Source: Kordiimonadaceae bacterium
GTDB taxonomy: Bacteria > Pseudomonadota > Alphaproteobacteria > Sphingomonadales > Emcibacteraceae
Direction: 5' to 3'
Assembly: GCA_024236295.1 (NCBI GenBank)
Contig: JACKKT010000001.1
Span: 280,871 to 344,870 of the forward strand
Length of the DNA: 64,000 nucleotides
Program-made: the position numbers and the translations under genes
Shown here: positions 7,621-17,212 of the stretch, piece by piece
How positions within the stretch are numbered: position 1 is the first letter of the stretch
Layout of the letters: the number at the start of each line of letters is the position of its first letter
Notes under the pieces: model-generated
What the model was told of the DNA's origin: nothing
Database searches by the model: none
Seen by the model: only the letters and a program-made list of their open reading frames with translations

Positions 7621-9498
7621 CTAATTTGGAATACGGCCGATTGTCACACTGGATGGATAATCGGGTGAATGAAGTATTTTATGGGTCGCCTTGACATAAT
7701 CCTCGTCCTTGGCCTGATAAATATTCATAAATTTCTGCGGGTTTCTGTCCGCCAGCGGAAACCATGAACTTTGTACCTGGATCATGATCCGGTGGCCCTG
7801 TTTGAAAGTGTGTGAAATATCGGGCATTTTATATTTGATATTGGTGACTTCACCGGGCACAAAGGCTTCCGGTTTATCAAAGCCGTTTCTGTATTTGCCG
7901 CGGAAAATGTCCCCACGGACCATCATCTGATAGCCGCCCATGGGAACGTCCATATATTTATTGTCATGCTCCGGGAAATCATCCGGGAACACATCAATAA
8001 CTTTGACGACAAAATCAGCGTCCGTACCTGTTGTGGTGACAAATAGATCGGCATAAACAGGACCGGAAAGTACCATATCTTCTGTCAGTATGTCGGACTG
8101 ATAAACCATCACATCAGGCCGTCCAGCGACAAAACGCTGATCTTCAACCATATATTCCCGTGAGCGGCCATTGGTAATGGCGCGGGTATAAGGAACCGGA
8201 TTGGCAGGGTCACTGACATATTCATCCGCCCCGTCTGTGGCCGGTTTCATGTTGGTCAGGCCGCCTTTATTCTGCAGGTAAAAGGTCAGTGGCTTTGCGT
8301 TCGCGGGTGGCCACTGGTCATGTTTGCGCCATTCATTTTCCCCGCTGTAAAAGGCCAGTACTTCCGGCAGTTTTGCGTCACCCTCACCTTTCAGATACTG
8401 GTTGAAGAATTTAAGGTCGATATTTTCCTTATAGTAAGATGATGTTTTGACATCAAATGGCACATTGCCGAGGAAATTACCGTCCGAACGGACCCAGCCA
8501 CCATGAAACCATGGCCCGCGCACCAGGGTATTGGTGGTTTTTGGGTTCTTTTCTTCAATCGAGTGATAAATGGTTGTGCCGCCGTAGCTGTCCTCTGCAT
8601 CGTATGATCCGATAACGGTCATGACATTGGCGGTAATGTTATGAAGATGCGAGGCAATCGCCCGGCTTTTCCAATAGTCATCATAATCACTATGCGCCAT
8701 CAGATCGTTCCAGAACGGGCTTTCACCATGGAAAATCTTGTCATTGACATTGGAAAGTGCGCCCAATTCAAGGAAGAAACGGTAACTGTCGTCATTGGGA
8801 AATTCAAAGCGGTCTCGCTTACTTTCCTTGGTCGGGTTTTTAGGGCCCTGGTCAAAGCCGCGGAAAAAACGGAAAGCATCCAGCAGGAAGAAGGCCCCAT
8901 TATGATGAAAATCATCGCCAATGAAAATATCGCCCATTGGCGCCTGTGGTGACGCCGCCTTGATCGCGGGATGGGTATCGATAATGCTGGCAGCCGTATA
9001 AAAACCGGGATAGGAAATACCGAAAATACCGACCTTTCCGTTATGGTTTTTGACATTTTTCAGGAGCCATTCAACCGTATCATAGGTATCCGAACTTTCG
9101 TCATTCTCGGTGCCTTGCTTATTGTCATTATGGGGCGTCATAACCCTATGATCGCCTTCGGACATATTTTTGCCGCGCACATCCTGATAAACGAAAATAT
9201 ATCCATCCTTGGCAAAGCGGTTATCGCCGCCATTGGGACCAAGATAATCCGGATAATTATTTACCCCGTATGGTGCCAGCGAATATGGTGTTCTTTTCAT
9301 CAGGATTGGATATTTTTTACTGTCATCCTTTGGCGTATAGATGGATGTAAAAAGCTTTATGCCATCACGCATGGGAATATAATATTCCTGTTTTGTATAA
9401 TTGGCTTTAAGATCGTAATCACCGTCAGAAGCGACAGCAATATTGAAATTCAGCGTCGCAACGGCAAAAAGAATGAATAATTTAAAATATTTTGGCAT
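7621..9498 (-). CDS. Exported CocE/NonD-family (S15) serine hydrolase
   Basis: 625 residues starting behind a gggggcgg site, with a signal peptide (residues 1-23, ending AVAS). The alpha/beta-hydrolase domain has the nucleophile motif GISYPGFY (Ser near residue 165), a candidate acidic residue in IGSYDAEDSYGG and the His in GPWFHGGW. The C-terminal jelly-roll typical of X-Pro dipeptidyl-peptidase S15/CocE proteins follows (SGPVYADLFVTTTGTDADFV). Family members cleave esters or amides such as acylated peptides or glutaryl-lactams; the substrate here is unknown. First gene of an operon with the NIPSNAP gene, in the periplasm. Confidence 0.88.
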   Translation of the reverse strand: MPKYFKLFILFAVATLNFNIAVASDGDYDLKANYTKQEYYIPMRDGIKLFTSIYTPKDDSKKYPILMKRTPYSLAPYGVNNYPDYLGPNGGDNRFAKDGYIFVYQDVRGKNMSEGDHRVMTPHNDNKQGTENDESSDTYDTVEWLLKNVKNHNGKVGIFGISYPGFYTAASIIDTHPAIKAASPQAPMGDIFIGDDFHHNGAFFLLDAFRFFRGFDQGPKNPTKESKRDRFEFPNDDSYRFFLELGALSNVNDKIFHGESPFWNDLMAHSDYDDYWKSRAIASHLHNITANVMTVIGSYDAEDSYGGTTIYHSIEEKNPKTTNTLVRGPWFHGGWVRSDGNFLGNVPFDVKTSSYYKENIDLKFFNQYLKGEGDAKLPEVLAFYSGENEWRKHDQWPPANAKPLTFYLQNKGGLTNMKPATDGADEYVSDPANPVPYTRAITNGRSREYMVEDQRFVAGRPDVMVYQSDILTEDMVLSGPVYADLFVTTTGTDADFVVKVIDVFPDDFPEHDNKYMDVPMGGYQMMVRGDIFRGKYRNGFDKPEAFVPGEVTNIKYKMPDISHTFKQGHRIMIQVQSSWFPLADRNPQKFMNIYQAKDEDYVKATHKILHSPDYPSSVTIGRIPN

Positions 9499-9526
9499 TT
9501 CCGCCCCCTACTCGTTAAAAGTAAAT

Positions 9527-9551
9527 AACCCCACACTTTTGGTATGGGGTT
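9527..9551 (-). terminator. Terminator between symporter and hydrolase genes
   Basis: aacccca (9527-9533) pairs with tggggtt (9545-9551), an 11-base loop between. Both flanks are T-rich on their exit strand; it lies just after the symporter stop at 9562 and separates that gene from the hydrolase operon. Confidence 0.65.
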
Positions 9552-9561
9552 TTATTTTTTA

Positions 9562-10806
9562 TTATACGTTTGGATCGCGTCTGAATTCGGCCCGGTCAAT
9601 TTCGCCTTCCCAGGTGGCGACGGCGGTACAGACGGCAAGATCCCCTGTTACATTAACGGTTGTGCGGATCATATCCAGCGGCCGGTCAAATGGCAGCAGG
9701 AAACCGACAACAATTGCTGTCTGATCTGCCGATATACCCATCACACCAAGTACGCCCGCGAGCAGAAACAAGCTGGCTGATGGCACTGCCGCGGTCCCGA
9801 TTGATGCAATCGTGGTTGTTAGAGCGATTAATGCATAATCAACCAAATGAAGATCAATACCGAATGATTGGGCAGTAAAAACAGCAACAACACCAACATA
9901 AATAGCTGTACCGTCCATATTGATTGTAGCGCCCAGGGGGATAACTGATGAAGCAACAGATGACTTGATACCCAGGTTATCTTCAGCCACTGCAATAGTC
10001 ACCGGCATAGTGGCGCTGCTGGACGATGTGGAAAAAGCAACCAGCTGGGCATCAATAATATCTTTAAAAAACCTTATTGCCGGAAGACCGAGTACAAAGC
10101 GGATCAGGCCGCCATGGGTAAGTATGACATGAAGCAGACACCCGACAATGATTGTTGCCGCCAATGGTAAAACATCCAAAAGCGCTGAGGCCCCTTTGGT
10201 ACCGGCCACGGCGGCGATCAGGGCAAAAACGCCAAATGGCGCCACTTCCATGATTAAATGGGTGATTTTTAAAACCACTTCCGCCGCACTATCCATGACG
10301 GCGGCCACCGGTTTGGCTTTTTCTTCAGCCAGCATGATGCCGATACCAAAAATCAGGGCAAAGAAAATAACGGCAAGAATGTCGCCTTCTGCCAGAGCCG
10401 CCACCGGATTAGAAGGAATAATATTCATCATCCGCTCACCCAGCGGAATAGCGGCTTCCAGATGCTGTGGCTCGCCTCCTGTAATAGAAACGCCATTACC
10501 TGGTTGAATGATAGCGGCCAGAAAAAGGCCTATTGTAATGGCAATCGCTGTGGTGCCGAGATAGAGAGCCATTGTCTTAATACCGATTGAGCCAAGCTTT
10601 TTTGGACTGCCCATCGCAACAACACCGGAAACAAGGGTAACAAAAATGAGCGGAACAACAATCATTCTGATCAGCTTTATGAAAACATCCCCTATCCATT
10701 TAATATTTTCCGCTGCATCACCAATCAAGGTTCCAACTAATACACCCAGGATGAGCGCGATAAGAATTCTTTTCCAAAGTTTGGTTTCAAACCACTTTCT
10801 TAACAT
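9562..10806 (-). CDS. Dicarboxylate/amino acid:cation symporter (SDF family), copy 1
   Basis: 414 residues, inner-membrane transporter of the DAACS/SDF family (GltP, DctA). Visible family marks are the early DMIVVPLIFVTL-type helix (LIRMIVVPLIFVTL), the serine-rich re-entrant hairpin FSTSSSSATMPVT near residue 265 and the NMDGTAIYVGVVAVFTAQ helix near 305, which carries cation and substrate-binding residues. Substrate is glutamate/aspartate, a C4-dicarboxylate or serine/threonine; this cannot be settled by eye. An agga site precedes the ATG. A paralogue lies 97 bp upstream on the same strand. Confidence 0.9.
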   Translation of the reverse strand: MLRKWFETKLWKRILIALILGVLVGTLIGDAAENIKWIGDVFIKLIRMIVVPLIFVTLVSGVVAMGSPKKLGSIGIKTMALYLGTTAIAITIGLFLAAIIQPGNGVSITGGEPQHLEAAIPLGERMMNIIPSNPVAALAEGDILAVIFFALIFGIGIMLAEEKAKPVAAVMDSAAEVVLKITHLIMEVAPFGVFALIAAVAGTKGASALLDVLPLAATIIVGCLLHVILTHGGLIRFVLGLPAIRFFKDIIDAQLVAFSTSSSSATMPVTIAVAEDNLGIKSSVASSVIPLGATINMDGTAIYVGVVAVFTAQSFGIDLHLVDYALIALTTTIASIGTAAVPSASLFLLAGVLGVMGISADQTAIVVGFLLPFDRPLDMIRTTVNVTGDLAVCTAVATWEGEIDRAEFRRDPNV

Positions 10807-10903
10807 TTCCTGCTCCGCTATACATTTTTTAATTATTACTTGATTAAAGACTATATCGTAGAATTTTAAAAGAGGTAATATTTTTTTCTGGCGACCACTT
10901 TAG

Positions 10904-12121
10904 TTAATTAAAATAGTTTTTGCCATTCATGATCCGGTGAATAACGGCAGCACCGACAAGATCACCCCAGACATTAAGGGTGGTTCTGGCCCGGTCCAAA
11001 ATCCAGTCAACCGCCAGGATCAGACCAAAACCTTCGACCGGAATGCCGACAACGGAAAATAGCATTAATGTCATGACATGTCCTCCCTGTGGGATGCCGG
11101 CAGACCCGATAGCGGCCATTGCCGCTGTCAGGGCAATCAGAAAATGATCACTAAAATCAATATCTATACCATAAACTTGTGCGAGAAAAATAGTCGCAAC
11201 TCCCTGATAGACGGCGGTACCATTCATATTGACCGTACTGCCCAGCGGAATGACAAGCCGGATGGGTTCCCTCCCAATCCCACTATTCTCAGCACATTCC
11301 ATTGATAAAGGTACTGTTGCCGATGAACTTGAAGTACTCATTGCCGTTATCAGCGCCGGGATCATGTTACGCAAATAGGCCAGCCCCAGGCCGGCAAATA
11401 GATAAAGCAGAATAAAAAGCAGAATTGACTGTATAATCAAACCTATAAAAACAGTCCCCATGTATGAACCAACTGCACTGAAAGTCGCAATGACAGCTTC
11501 ACCACCACCGGCTTCGGCAATCGGCGTGGCCACAAGGGCAAAAACACCAAATGGAGAAAGAAACATAACCCAGCCTACAATCACCATCATGATATTATTC
11601 AGGCTTTCAAAAAAATCAGTGACAAGCCGACCTTTTTCACCAATCACAGTCAAAGCCGCGCCGAAAATCATGGAAAACACAATCAGGGGCAATATTTCAA
11701 AATTGGTTGCCGAAGCAATAATATTCGGCGAAATAAGTGAAAGCAGAACATCACCCATGCTAACGGATTGACTTATATTTATTTCTGCAGTGGCAGAGGT
11801 CATATGGAAATCATGACCCGGCTTTAGAATTTCGGTAAGCAGCATGCCGACCGTTGCCGAAATCATCATGGTCGCCATAAAATAAATCAAAGTTGCTGAT
11901 CCCGGAATTCCAAGCTTACGGATATCCCCGAGAGAGGATATGCCGGAAATGATCGCGGCAATGATCAGCGGCACCACCACCATTTTAAGGGCATTGAGGA
12001 AAAGTGTTCCCATCCAGGAAAATTTAAGCGCAAGCGGCGCCATAAACCAGCCGGCCAGGACACCTAAAATGACGGCAACAACAACTGCATATAAAATAAA
12101 CAGCGCGTGACTTTTTGACAC
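10904..12121 (-). CDS. Dicarboxylate/amino acid:cation symporter (SDF family), copy 2
   Basis: 405 residues from a GTG start with a strong gggga-gag site. The same family hallmarks are present: LKMVVVPLIIAAI in the first third, the hairpin MSTSSSSATVPLS and the helix NMNGTAVYQGVATIFLAQ. It differs from copy 1 throughout (NMNGT against NMDGT, for instance), so this is an old duplication or two acquisitions with different substrates rather than a recent tandem repeat. It is divergent from trpG, with about 120 bp between the starts. Confidence 0.9.
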   Translation of the reverse strand: MSKSHALFILYAVVVAVILGVLAGWFMAPLALKFSWMGTLFLNALKMVVVPLIIAAIISGISSLGDIRKLGIPGSATLIYFMATMMISATVGMLLTEILKPGHDFHMTSATAEINISQSVSMGDVLLSLISPNIIASATNFEILPLIVFSMIFGAALTVIGEKGRLVTDFFESLNNIMMVIVGWVMFLSPFGVFALVATPIAEAGGGEAVIATFSAVGSYMGTVFIGLIIQSILLFILLYLFAGLGLAYLRNMIPALITAMSTSSSSATVPLSMECAENSGIGREPIRLVIPLGSTVNMNGTAVYQGVATIFLAQVYGIDIDFSDHFLIALTAAMAAIGSAGIPQGGHVMTLMLFSVVGIPVEGFGLILAVDWILDRARTTLNVWGDLVGAAVIHRIMNGKNYFN

Positions 12122-12242
12122 AAACTCTCTCCCCTGTTCTTATGCTTATTGCATTTATTTGGTTTTGTTCCAAATTTATGTTGTACCTTTTGTAGCATCT
12201 TTTGTAAAAGGGATGGAAATATTATTAAAGGGTAGCTTCAAA

Positions 12243-12833
12243 ATGTTTGTGCTGATCGATAATTATGACAGTTTCACATTTAATCTTTATCATTATCTGG
12301 GCGAAATCGGTGCCGAGGTTGAGGTTTACCGCAATGATGAAATTACAGTTGAGCAGCTTAGGGAAAAAAAAGCGGAAGGTATAATCCTCTCCCCTGGTCC
12401 CTGTACGCCCGATGATGCCGGAATCTGCATGGAAATTATAGCTAAAATGGGGGCGGACACACCAATCCTTGGGGTTTGTCTGGGGCATCAGTCCATCGGT
12501 CAGGTCTATGGCGGTAAGGTAATTCGCGCGCCTTATATGATGCATGGAAAGGTTAGTAAAATTTATCATCAGGGAAAAACTCTGTTCAATGGCCTTGAAA
12601 GCCCGTTTGATGCAACACGCTATCATTCACTTATAGTTGAGCGGGAAAGCCTGCCTGCTGATCTTGAAATAACAGCAGAAACCGAAGATGGCATTATTAT
12701 GGGGCTAAGCCATGTTAAATATCCGGTGCATGGTGTTCAGTTCCACCCTGAAAGCATAGCGTCCCAGCATGGCCATGATATATTGCGTAATTTTATGGCA
12801 ATTGCCGATCATTTCAATCGGAAGGCCGCATAA
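12243..12833 (+). CDS. trpG: Anthranilate/aminodeoxychorismate synthase glutaminase subunit
   Basis: 196 residues. I chose the ATG at 12243 because the family begins MFVLIDNYDSFT and an aaaggg site precedes it; upstream in-frame codons (from 12159) lack similarity. Class I glutamine amidotransferase with catalytic Cys79 in GVCLGHQS and the His-Glu pair in VQFHPES. It supplies ammonia to TrpE, which converts chorismate to anthranilate; the protein may also serve PabB, as in single-copy TrpG/PabA proteins. trpE is not in the window. Its stop overlaps the trpD start by one base, so translation is probably coupled. Confidence 0.95.
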   Translation: MFVLIDNYDSFTFNLYHYLGEIGAEVEVYRNDEITVEQLREKKAEGIILSPGPCTPDDAGICMEIIAKMGADTPILGVCLGHQSIGQVYGGKVIRAPYMMHGKVSKIYHQGKTLFNGLESPFDATRYHSLIVERESLPADLEITAETEDGIIMGLSHVKYPVHGVQFHPESIASQHGHDILRNFMAIADHFNRKAA

Positions 12834-13882
12834 TGGCACTTGATTTCAAACATCTAATTGCCCGCCTGGCCGACGGTGAAATATTAAGCCGCCGTGATGC
12901 CCGCGATGCGTTTGACTATATGATGAACGGTGATGCAACAGGGCCGCAGATTGGCGCCTTTCTTATGGCGCTACGGGTGCGCGGTGAAAAAATCGATGAA
13001 ATTACCGGGGCTGTTGAAGCTATGCGCAGCAAAGCGCTGACCATTAAGGCGCCTGAAGGCGCGGTTGATACCTGTGGCACGGGTGGTGACACGGCGGGAA
13101 CCTATAATATTTCAACGGCCGCTGCGATCGTGCTGGCATCCTGCGGTGTTCCGGTGGCAAAGCATGGAAACCGTGCCGTGTCCTCAAAATCCGGGAGCGC
13201 GGATGTACTTGAAACCCTTGGCATTAATATTGATGCCGACATGACCATTGTTAAACGATGCCTTGATGAGTTGGGGATCAGCTTTTTAATGGCAACCCGC
13301 CATCACAGTGCGGCCCGTCATGTGGGCCCTGCCCGTGCCTCGCTTGGAACACGGACAATATTTAATCTTATTGGCCCATTAAGCAACCCTGCCGAAACAA
13401 AATATCAGGTGATCGGTGTTTTTGATAAAAAATGGACCCGTCCGATGGCTGAAGTCCTTGGACGATTAGGCAGTGAGCGGGTCTGGGTGGTGACAGGGTC
13501 TGATGGCCTTGATGAAATAACCATTACCGGGGAAACCCATGTTGCCGAATATAAGGATGGCAAGGTGACCGAATTCACTATCAGCCCGGAAGATGCAGGG
13601 CTTAATCGGGCAAATATGACGGATATTCAGGGTGGTGATGCTGAGTATAATGCCGCCGCAATATGGGATATGATGGACGGTAAGAAAAGTGCTTATCGTG
13701 ATATAGTTTTATTGAATACGGCGGCATCACTGCTGGTCAGCGGCAAGGCAAAAGATTTAAAGGAAGGCGTGGAAATAGCAGCAAAAGCAATTGATGAAGG
13801 GAAAGCAAAAGAAACGCTTGAAAAATGGATTGAACTTTCAAATGAAGAACCGCCCGCACCAGCAGAAGCGGAAGAAGCCTGA
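12833..13882 (+). CDS. trpD: Anthranilate phosphoribosyltransferase
   Basis: 349 residues, transfers phosphoribose from PRPP to anthranilate, the second step of tryptophan synthesis, in the cytosol. The PRPP-binding glycine loop CGTGGDTAGTYNIST lies near residue 82, and KHGNRAVSSKSGSADVLE and the metal-binding region follow. Length matches the family, apart from a short acidic Glu/Ala/Pro tail (EEPPAPAEAEEA) that looks dispensable. It starts within the trpG stop codon and is followed after four bases by trpC. Confidence 0.96.
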   Translation: MALDFKHLIARLADGEILSRRDARDAFDYMMNGDATGPQIGAFLMALRVRGEKIDEITGAVEAMRSKALTIKAPEGAVDTCGTGGDTAGTYNISTAAAIVLASCGVPVAKHGNRAVSSKSGSADVLETLGINIDADMTIVKRCLDELGISFLMATRHHSAARHVGPARASLGTRTIFNLIGPLSNPAETKYQVIGVFDKKWTRPMAEVLGRLGSERVWVVTGSDGLDEITITGETHVAEYKDGKVTEFTISPEDAGLNRANMTDIQGGDAEYNAAAIWDMMDGKKSAYRDIVLLNTAASLLVSGKAKDLKEGVEIAAKAIDEGKAKETLEKWIELSNEEPPAPAEAEEA

Positions 13883-13886
13883 TCAA

Positions 13887-14684
13887 ATGACCGATATCCT
13901 TAGCAAAATTGCCGCAACAACACGCGAACATGTTATAAAATGTAAAATACTAAGATCACTTTCCGATCTTGAAATAGCGGCGAAGGCAACGTCACCCGTC
14001 CGCGGATTTCACGACCATCTGTTAAAAGCGGAAAAGAACGGAAATTTCGGACTAATCGCTGAAATTAAAAAGGCCAGTCCCAGTAAAGGTCTGATCCGGG
14101 AGGATTTTGACCCGCCTGCTTTGGCAAAAGCCTATACTGCTGGTGGCGCCAGTTGCTTGAGCGTGCTGACCGATCAGCCATATTTTATGGGTTCAGATGA
14201 TTATCTGGTGTCGGCACGTTCAGAAACGTCCCTTCCCGTGCTGCGCAAGGATTTTATGGTTGATCCCTATCAGATTGTCGAAGCCCGTGTTCTTGGCGCT
14301 GATTGTATATTACTTATTCTGGCAATGATTGATGATAATCTTGCTGCCGAACTGGAGGACGCAGCACGACACTATAATCTTGATGTATTGGTTGAAGTAC
14401 ATGATACTAATGAATTGGAAAGAGGACATAAATTGAAATCTCCTCTCCTTGGAATTAATAACCGGAACTTAAAAACATTTGAAGTATCCCTTGATACGAC
14501 AATTGAACTGGCGAGATTATCAGATAAAAACCGTACTTTGGTCAGTGAAAGTGGACTTTTTACCCATGATGACCTTATAATGATCCGGGAAAAATGCGGC
14601 ATAAACAACTTTTTAATCGGTGAATCGCTGATGCGGCAGCAGGATGTGGAAAAAGCGACCCGAAAGCTGCTTTTTAACGAATAA
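13887..14684 (+). CDS. trpC: Indole-3-glycerol phosphate synthase
   Basis: 265 residues from ATG 13887 (MTDILSKIAATTREHV), the start that fits the family; the same frame is open further upstream through the end of trpD but that part is a shadow. A TIM barrel with the phosphate and substrate motifs IAEIKKASPSKGLI near residue 55, LRKDFM near 118, GINNRNLKTFEV near 187 and VSESGLFTHDD. It closes the ring of CdRP to indole-3-glycerol phosphate. It is tightly placed behind trpD, and moaC follows after 33 bp. Confidence 0.95.
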   Translation: MTDILSKIAATTREHVIKCKILRSLSDLEIAAKATSPVRGFHDHLLKAEKNGNFGLIAEIKKASPSKGLIREDFDPPALAKAYTAGGASCLSVLTDQPYFMGSDDYLVSARSETSLPVLRKDFMVDPYQIVEARVLGADCILLILAMIDDNLAAELEDAARHYNLDVLVEVHDTNELERGHKLKSPLLGINNRNLKTFEVSLDTTIELARLSDKNRTLVSESGLFTHDDLIMIREKCGINNFLIGESLMRQQDVEKATRKLLFNE

Positions 14685-14717
14685 AACAGTCGTAACGGGT
14701 TTATAAAGGATAATAAC

Positions 14718-15194
14718 ATGTCAGAACTAACCCATTTGGATAAACAGGGCCGGGCAAGCATGGTTGATGTTTCTGATAAGTTGGAAACAAAACGTATTGC
14801 CACCGCCAAAGGCCGGATTTATATGGCGATGGAAACACTGGCTCTTATTGAGGCCGGCGGCGTTAAAAAAGGTGACGTTTTTACCGTTGCCCGTCTTGCC
14901 GGAATTATGGCCGCCAAGAAAACGGCCGATCTAATCCCATTATGCCATCCCCTGCCGATCCAGAATGTGAAAGTGGAGCTTAACGCCAATCAGACGGATG
15001 GCTGTGTGGATATTGAGGCGACGGCAAGCCTATATGGCCGTACCGGTATTGAAATGGAGGCGCTTGCTGCAGTTTCTGTTGCTGCTCTTGCTATTTATGA
15101 CATGTGTAAGGCTGTTGATAAAGCAATGCGGATTTCTGATATCCGCCTTACTTATAAATCCGGTGGAAAATCCGGTACCTATGAAGCGGATTAG
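14718..15194 (+). CDS. moaC: Cyclic pyranopterin monophosphate synthase
   Basis: 158 residues, the usual length. MoaC converts the MoaA product 3',8-cH2GTP to cyclic pyranopterin monophosphate, the first pterin intermediate of molybdenum cofactor. Family motifs are plain: [14 protein letters not shown] at the start, [10 protein letters not shown] near residue 75 and [10 protein letters not shown] near 131 with the catalytic Lys-Asp. An aagga site precedes the ATG. The next gene, moeA, starts six bases after the stop. moaC and moeA between trpC and lexA is an order I associate with alphaproteobacteria. Confidence 0.96.
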   Translation: MSELTHLDKQGRASMVDVSDKLETKRIATAKGRIYMAMETLALIEAGGVKKGDVFTVARLAGIMAAKKTADLIPLCHPLPIQNVKVELNANQTDGCVDIEATASLYGRTGIEMEALAAVSVAALAIYDMCKAVDKAMRISDIRLTYKSGGKSGTYEAD

Positions 15195-15200
15195 ATTATT

Positions 15201-16394
15201 ATGAGCCTTCTTCCCGTTCCAGATGCCCTTGCGATTATTTTAAATTCGGTTAAAACGCTGTCTGCGGAAGAAATCAGCCTTTATGATGCTTTGGGTCGCG
15301 TGGTCGCTGAGGATATCTGCTCAAATTTGACCCAGCCGCCCTTTGCGGCATCGGCGATGGACGGATATGCCATAAGATTTGTGGACATTGTTGATCCTTT
15401 AAAAGTCATTGGTGAATCAAAAGCGGGTGAAAGCTTTGTGGGCCAAATTGGTCCAGGTGAAGCAGTCAGGATTTTTACCGGCGCACCAATGGTGGATGGT
15501 GCTGATACCGTTGTCATTCAGGAAAATGTTAGCCGTAATGGGGATATGATAACGGTGAAAGAAGGCAAATCAATAGGCGCTAATATTCGTGCTGCTGGTG
15601 GTGATTTTAAAGCGGGTGACTGTCTGGTAAAGGCAAATACACTAATTGGTGCACGTCAGATTGCTCTTCTTGCTGCGGGTAATGTTCCGGAAATAATTGT
15701 TTATAAAAAACCAAAGGTGGCTATCCTGTCAACTGGGGATGAGCTTATGGAAGTTGGATCAGAAATTACCCCTGATAAAATCATTAATTCAAATGTGCCG
15801 ATGCTTATGGCCTTGATCACCGAAAATGGTGGTATGCCGGTAAACCTGGGCATTGCAAAAGACACGATTGAAGATGTAAAGGCAAAAATCAGTCAGGTTA
15901 AAGATGTTGACATGTTTGTAAGCATTGGTGGTGTCTCAGTTGGGGATTATGATATTATTCAGGATGTATTAAAGGATGCCGGTTTAAAGGTAGATTTCTG
16001 GAAAGTGGCTATGCAGCCAGGAAAACCTCTTGTTTATGGTAAATTTAACTCAATTCCCTATTTTGGTATGCCTGGAAACCCGGCCAGCGCCTTTGTCTGC
16101 TTTGTAAATTTTATGCTGCCTGCCTTGCAAAAGATGCAAGGTGAGCGTCGCAGTAACGTTCATACTTTCAGTCATGCACGACTAGAACATGAACTGGATG
16201 CTGGTGGCAGCAGACAAAATTACATGCGTGCAATTTATCATGAAAATGAACGCGGTGAAAAATGGGTCAGTATTCACAAAAATCAGGGTAGTGCTAATCT
16301 TTATCCCCTCGCCCATTCAAATTGTCTGCTCATCCGTGAAATTAATGCCCCCGCTGCTGAAATTGGTGATCTGGTTAAAATACTTAAGCTTTAA
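15201..16394 (+). CDS. moeA: Molybdopterin molybdenumtransferase
   Basis: 397 residues. MoeA inserts molybdate into adenylylated molybdopterin. It has the SAMDGYAI motif near residue 50, the beta-barrel stretch AVRIFTGAPMVDGADTVV near 90, the catalytic domain with VAILSTGDEL near 172, IGGVSVGDYD near 238 and the GMPGNPASAF loop near 290. The length fits the short bacterial form with domains I-IV. It is the last gene of the trp-moa run; the promoter of lexA lies in the 155 bp that follow. Confidence 0.95.
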   Translation: MSLLPVPDALAIILNSVKTLSAEEISLYDALGRVVAEDICSNLTQPPFAASAMDGYAIRFVDIVDPLKVIGESKAGESFVGQIGPGEAVRIFTGAPMVDGADTVVIQENVSRNGDMITVKEGKSIGANIRAAGGDFKAGDCLVKANTLIGARQIALLAAGNVPEIIVYKKPKVAILSTGDELMEVGSEITPDKIINSNVPMLMALITENGGMPVNLGIAKDTIEDVKAKISQVKDVDMFVSIGGVSVGDYDIIQDVLKDAGLKVDFWKVAMQPGKPLVYGKFNSIPYFGMPGNPASAFVCFVNFMLPALQKMQGERRSNVHTFSHARLEHELDAGGSRQNYMRAIYHENERGEKWVSIHKNQGSANLYPLAHSNCLLIREINAPAAEIGDLVKILKL

Positions 16395-16423
16395 TGAAAT
16401 TTGTGAAATGTTCTTATTTCGCC

Positions 16424-16457
16424 TTGACATGAGAATAAAAATAGAACATAAAAGAAC
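16424..16457 (+). promoter_or_regulatory. lexA promoter with overlapping GAAC direct-repeat operator
   Basis: TTGACA (16424-16429), a 17-base spacer and CATAAA (16447-16452) form a promoter about 100 bp before lexA. Over the -10 lies gaac-ataaaa-gaac (16444-16457). The alphaproteobacterial LexA box is GAAC-N7-GAAC (read on either strand as GTTC-N7-GTTC); here the spacer is six bases. It is a plausible self-regulatory SOS box, with that deviation noted. Confidence 0.55.
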
Positions 16458-16549
16458 ATATATAGCTTAATTTGCGAATGAATCATTACTATTTTGCTGA
16501 ATTTGGGGTTGAATTTAAGGGTTAAATAAGGGGACTGGGAGAAAACTCT

Positions 16550-17212
16550 ATGCTGACCAAAAAACAACATACATTGCTGATGCTTATTCATGACCGCTTG
16601 AAAGAAGACGGTGTTGCTCCTTCTTTTGAGGAAATGAAAATTGCGCTTGATCTTAAGTCAAAGTCAGGGATTCACAGGCTGATTAATGCGCTGGAAGAGC
16701 GCGGGTTTATCCGAAGGCTTCCTAACCGCGCCCGTGCGCTTGAGGTAATAAAGCTACCTGAAGATGAAGAAACTGCGCCATCAAATATTTTTAAACCTGA
16801 ATTCAGCAGCAGACCCCATGATATTGATCCGCAAACTGTTGAAATTCCACTTCATGGTAAAATTGCCGCAGGTACTCCGATTGAAGCACTTGAACAATAT
16901 GAAAATATTGCTGTTCCTGCGGGGCTTCTTGGCAGTGGCAGTTATTATGCGCTTGATGTTGATGGAGACAGTATGGTTGAAGCCGGTATCCTTGATGGTG
17001 ACAGGGTGCTGATTGAGCGCTGTGACAATGCCCATAATGGACAGATTGTTGTGGCCCTGGTTGATGAAGAAGAAGCAACCCTTAAAACATTAAGAAAACG
17101 GGGACCTGATATTGCGCTTGAACCGTCAAATCGCGATTTTGAAACCCAGGTATACCCGGCTAATCGTGTGCGAATCCAGGGCCGCCTTGTCGGACTGATC
17201 AGGCAGTATTAA
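16550..17212 (+). CDS. lexA: LexA repressor, SOS regulator
   Basis: 220 residues. The N-terminal winged helix ([20 protein letters not shown], then [18 protein letters not shown]) binds SOS operators. The C-terminal S24 peptidase domain has the nucleophile Ser in [12 protein letters not shown] and the general-base Lys in EEATLKTL; self-cleavage occurs when RecA filaments form. A linker (residues about 75-100) is longer than in E. coli LexA, as in other alphaproteobacteria. The 3' end overlaps the convergent histidine kinase gene by 14 bp. The promoter carries a GAAC repeat described separately. Confidence 0.95.
   Translation: MLTKKQHTLLMLIHDRLKEDGVAPSFEEMKIALDLKSKSGIHRLINALEERGFIRRLPNRARALEVIKLPEDEETAPSNIFKPEFSSRPHDIDPQTVEIPLHGKIAAGTPIEALEQYENIAVPAGLLGSGSYYALDVDGDSMVEAGILDGDRVLIERCDNAHNGQIVVALVDEEEATLKTLRKRGPDIALEPSNRDFETQVYPANRVRIQGRLVGLIRQY

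Noticed and set aside
8971..9480. 169-codon ORF antisense to the CocE-type gene
   Set aside because: It overlaps a well-supported hydrolase gene throughout and has no recognisable domain.
12159..12242. N-terminal extension of trpG to an upstream start
   Set aside because: The extra residues have no family similarity, and the ATG at 12243 fits the TrpG start and has its own ribosome-binding site.
13791..13886. Upstream part of the trpC frame overlapping the trpD end
   Set aside because: The trpC family starts at MTDIL (13887); the upstream codons are a shadow of the trpD tail.
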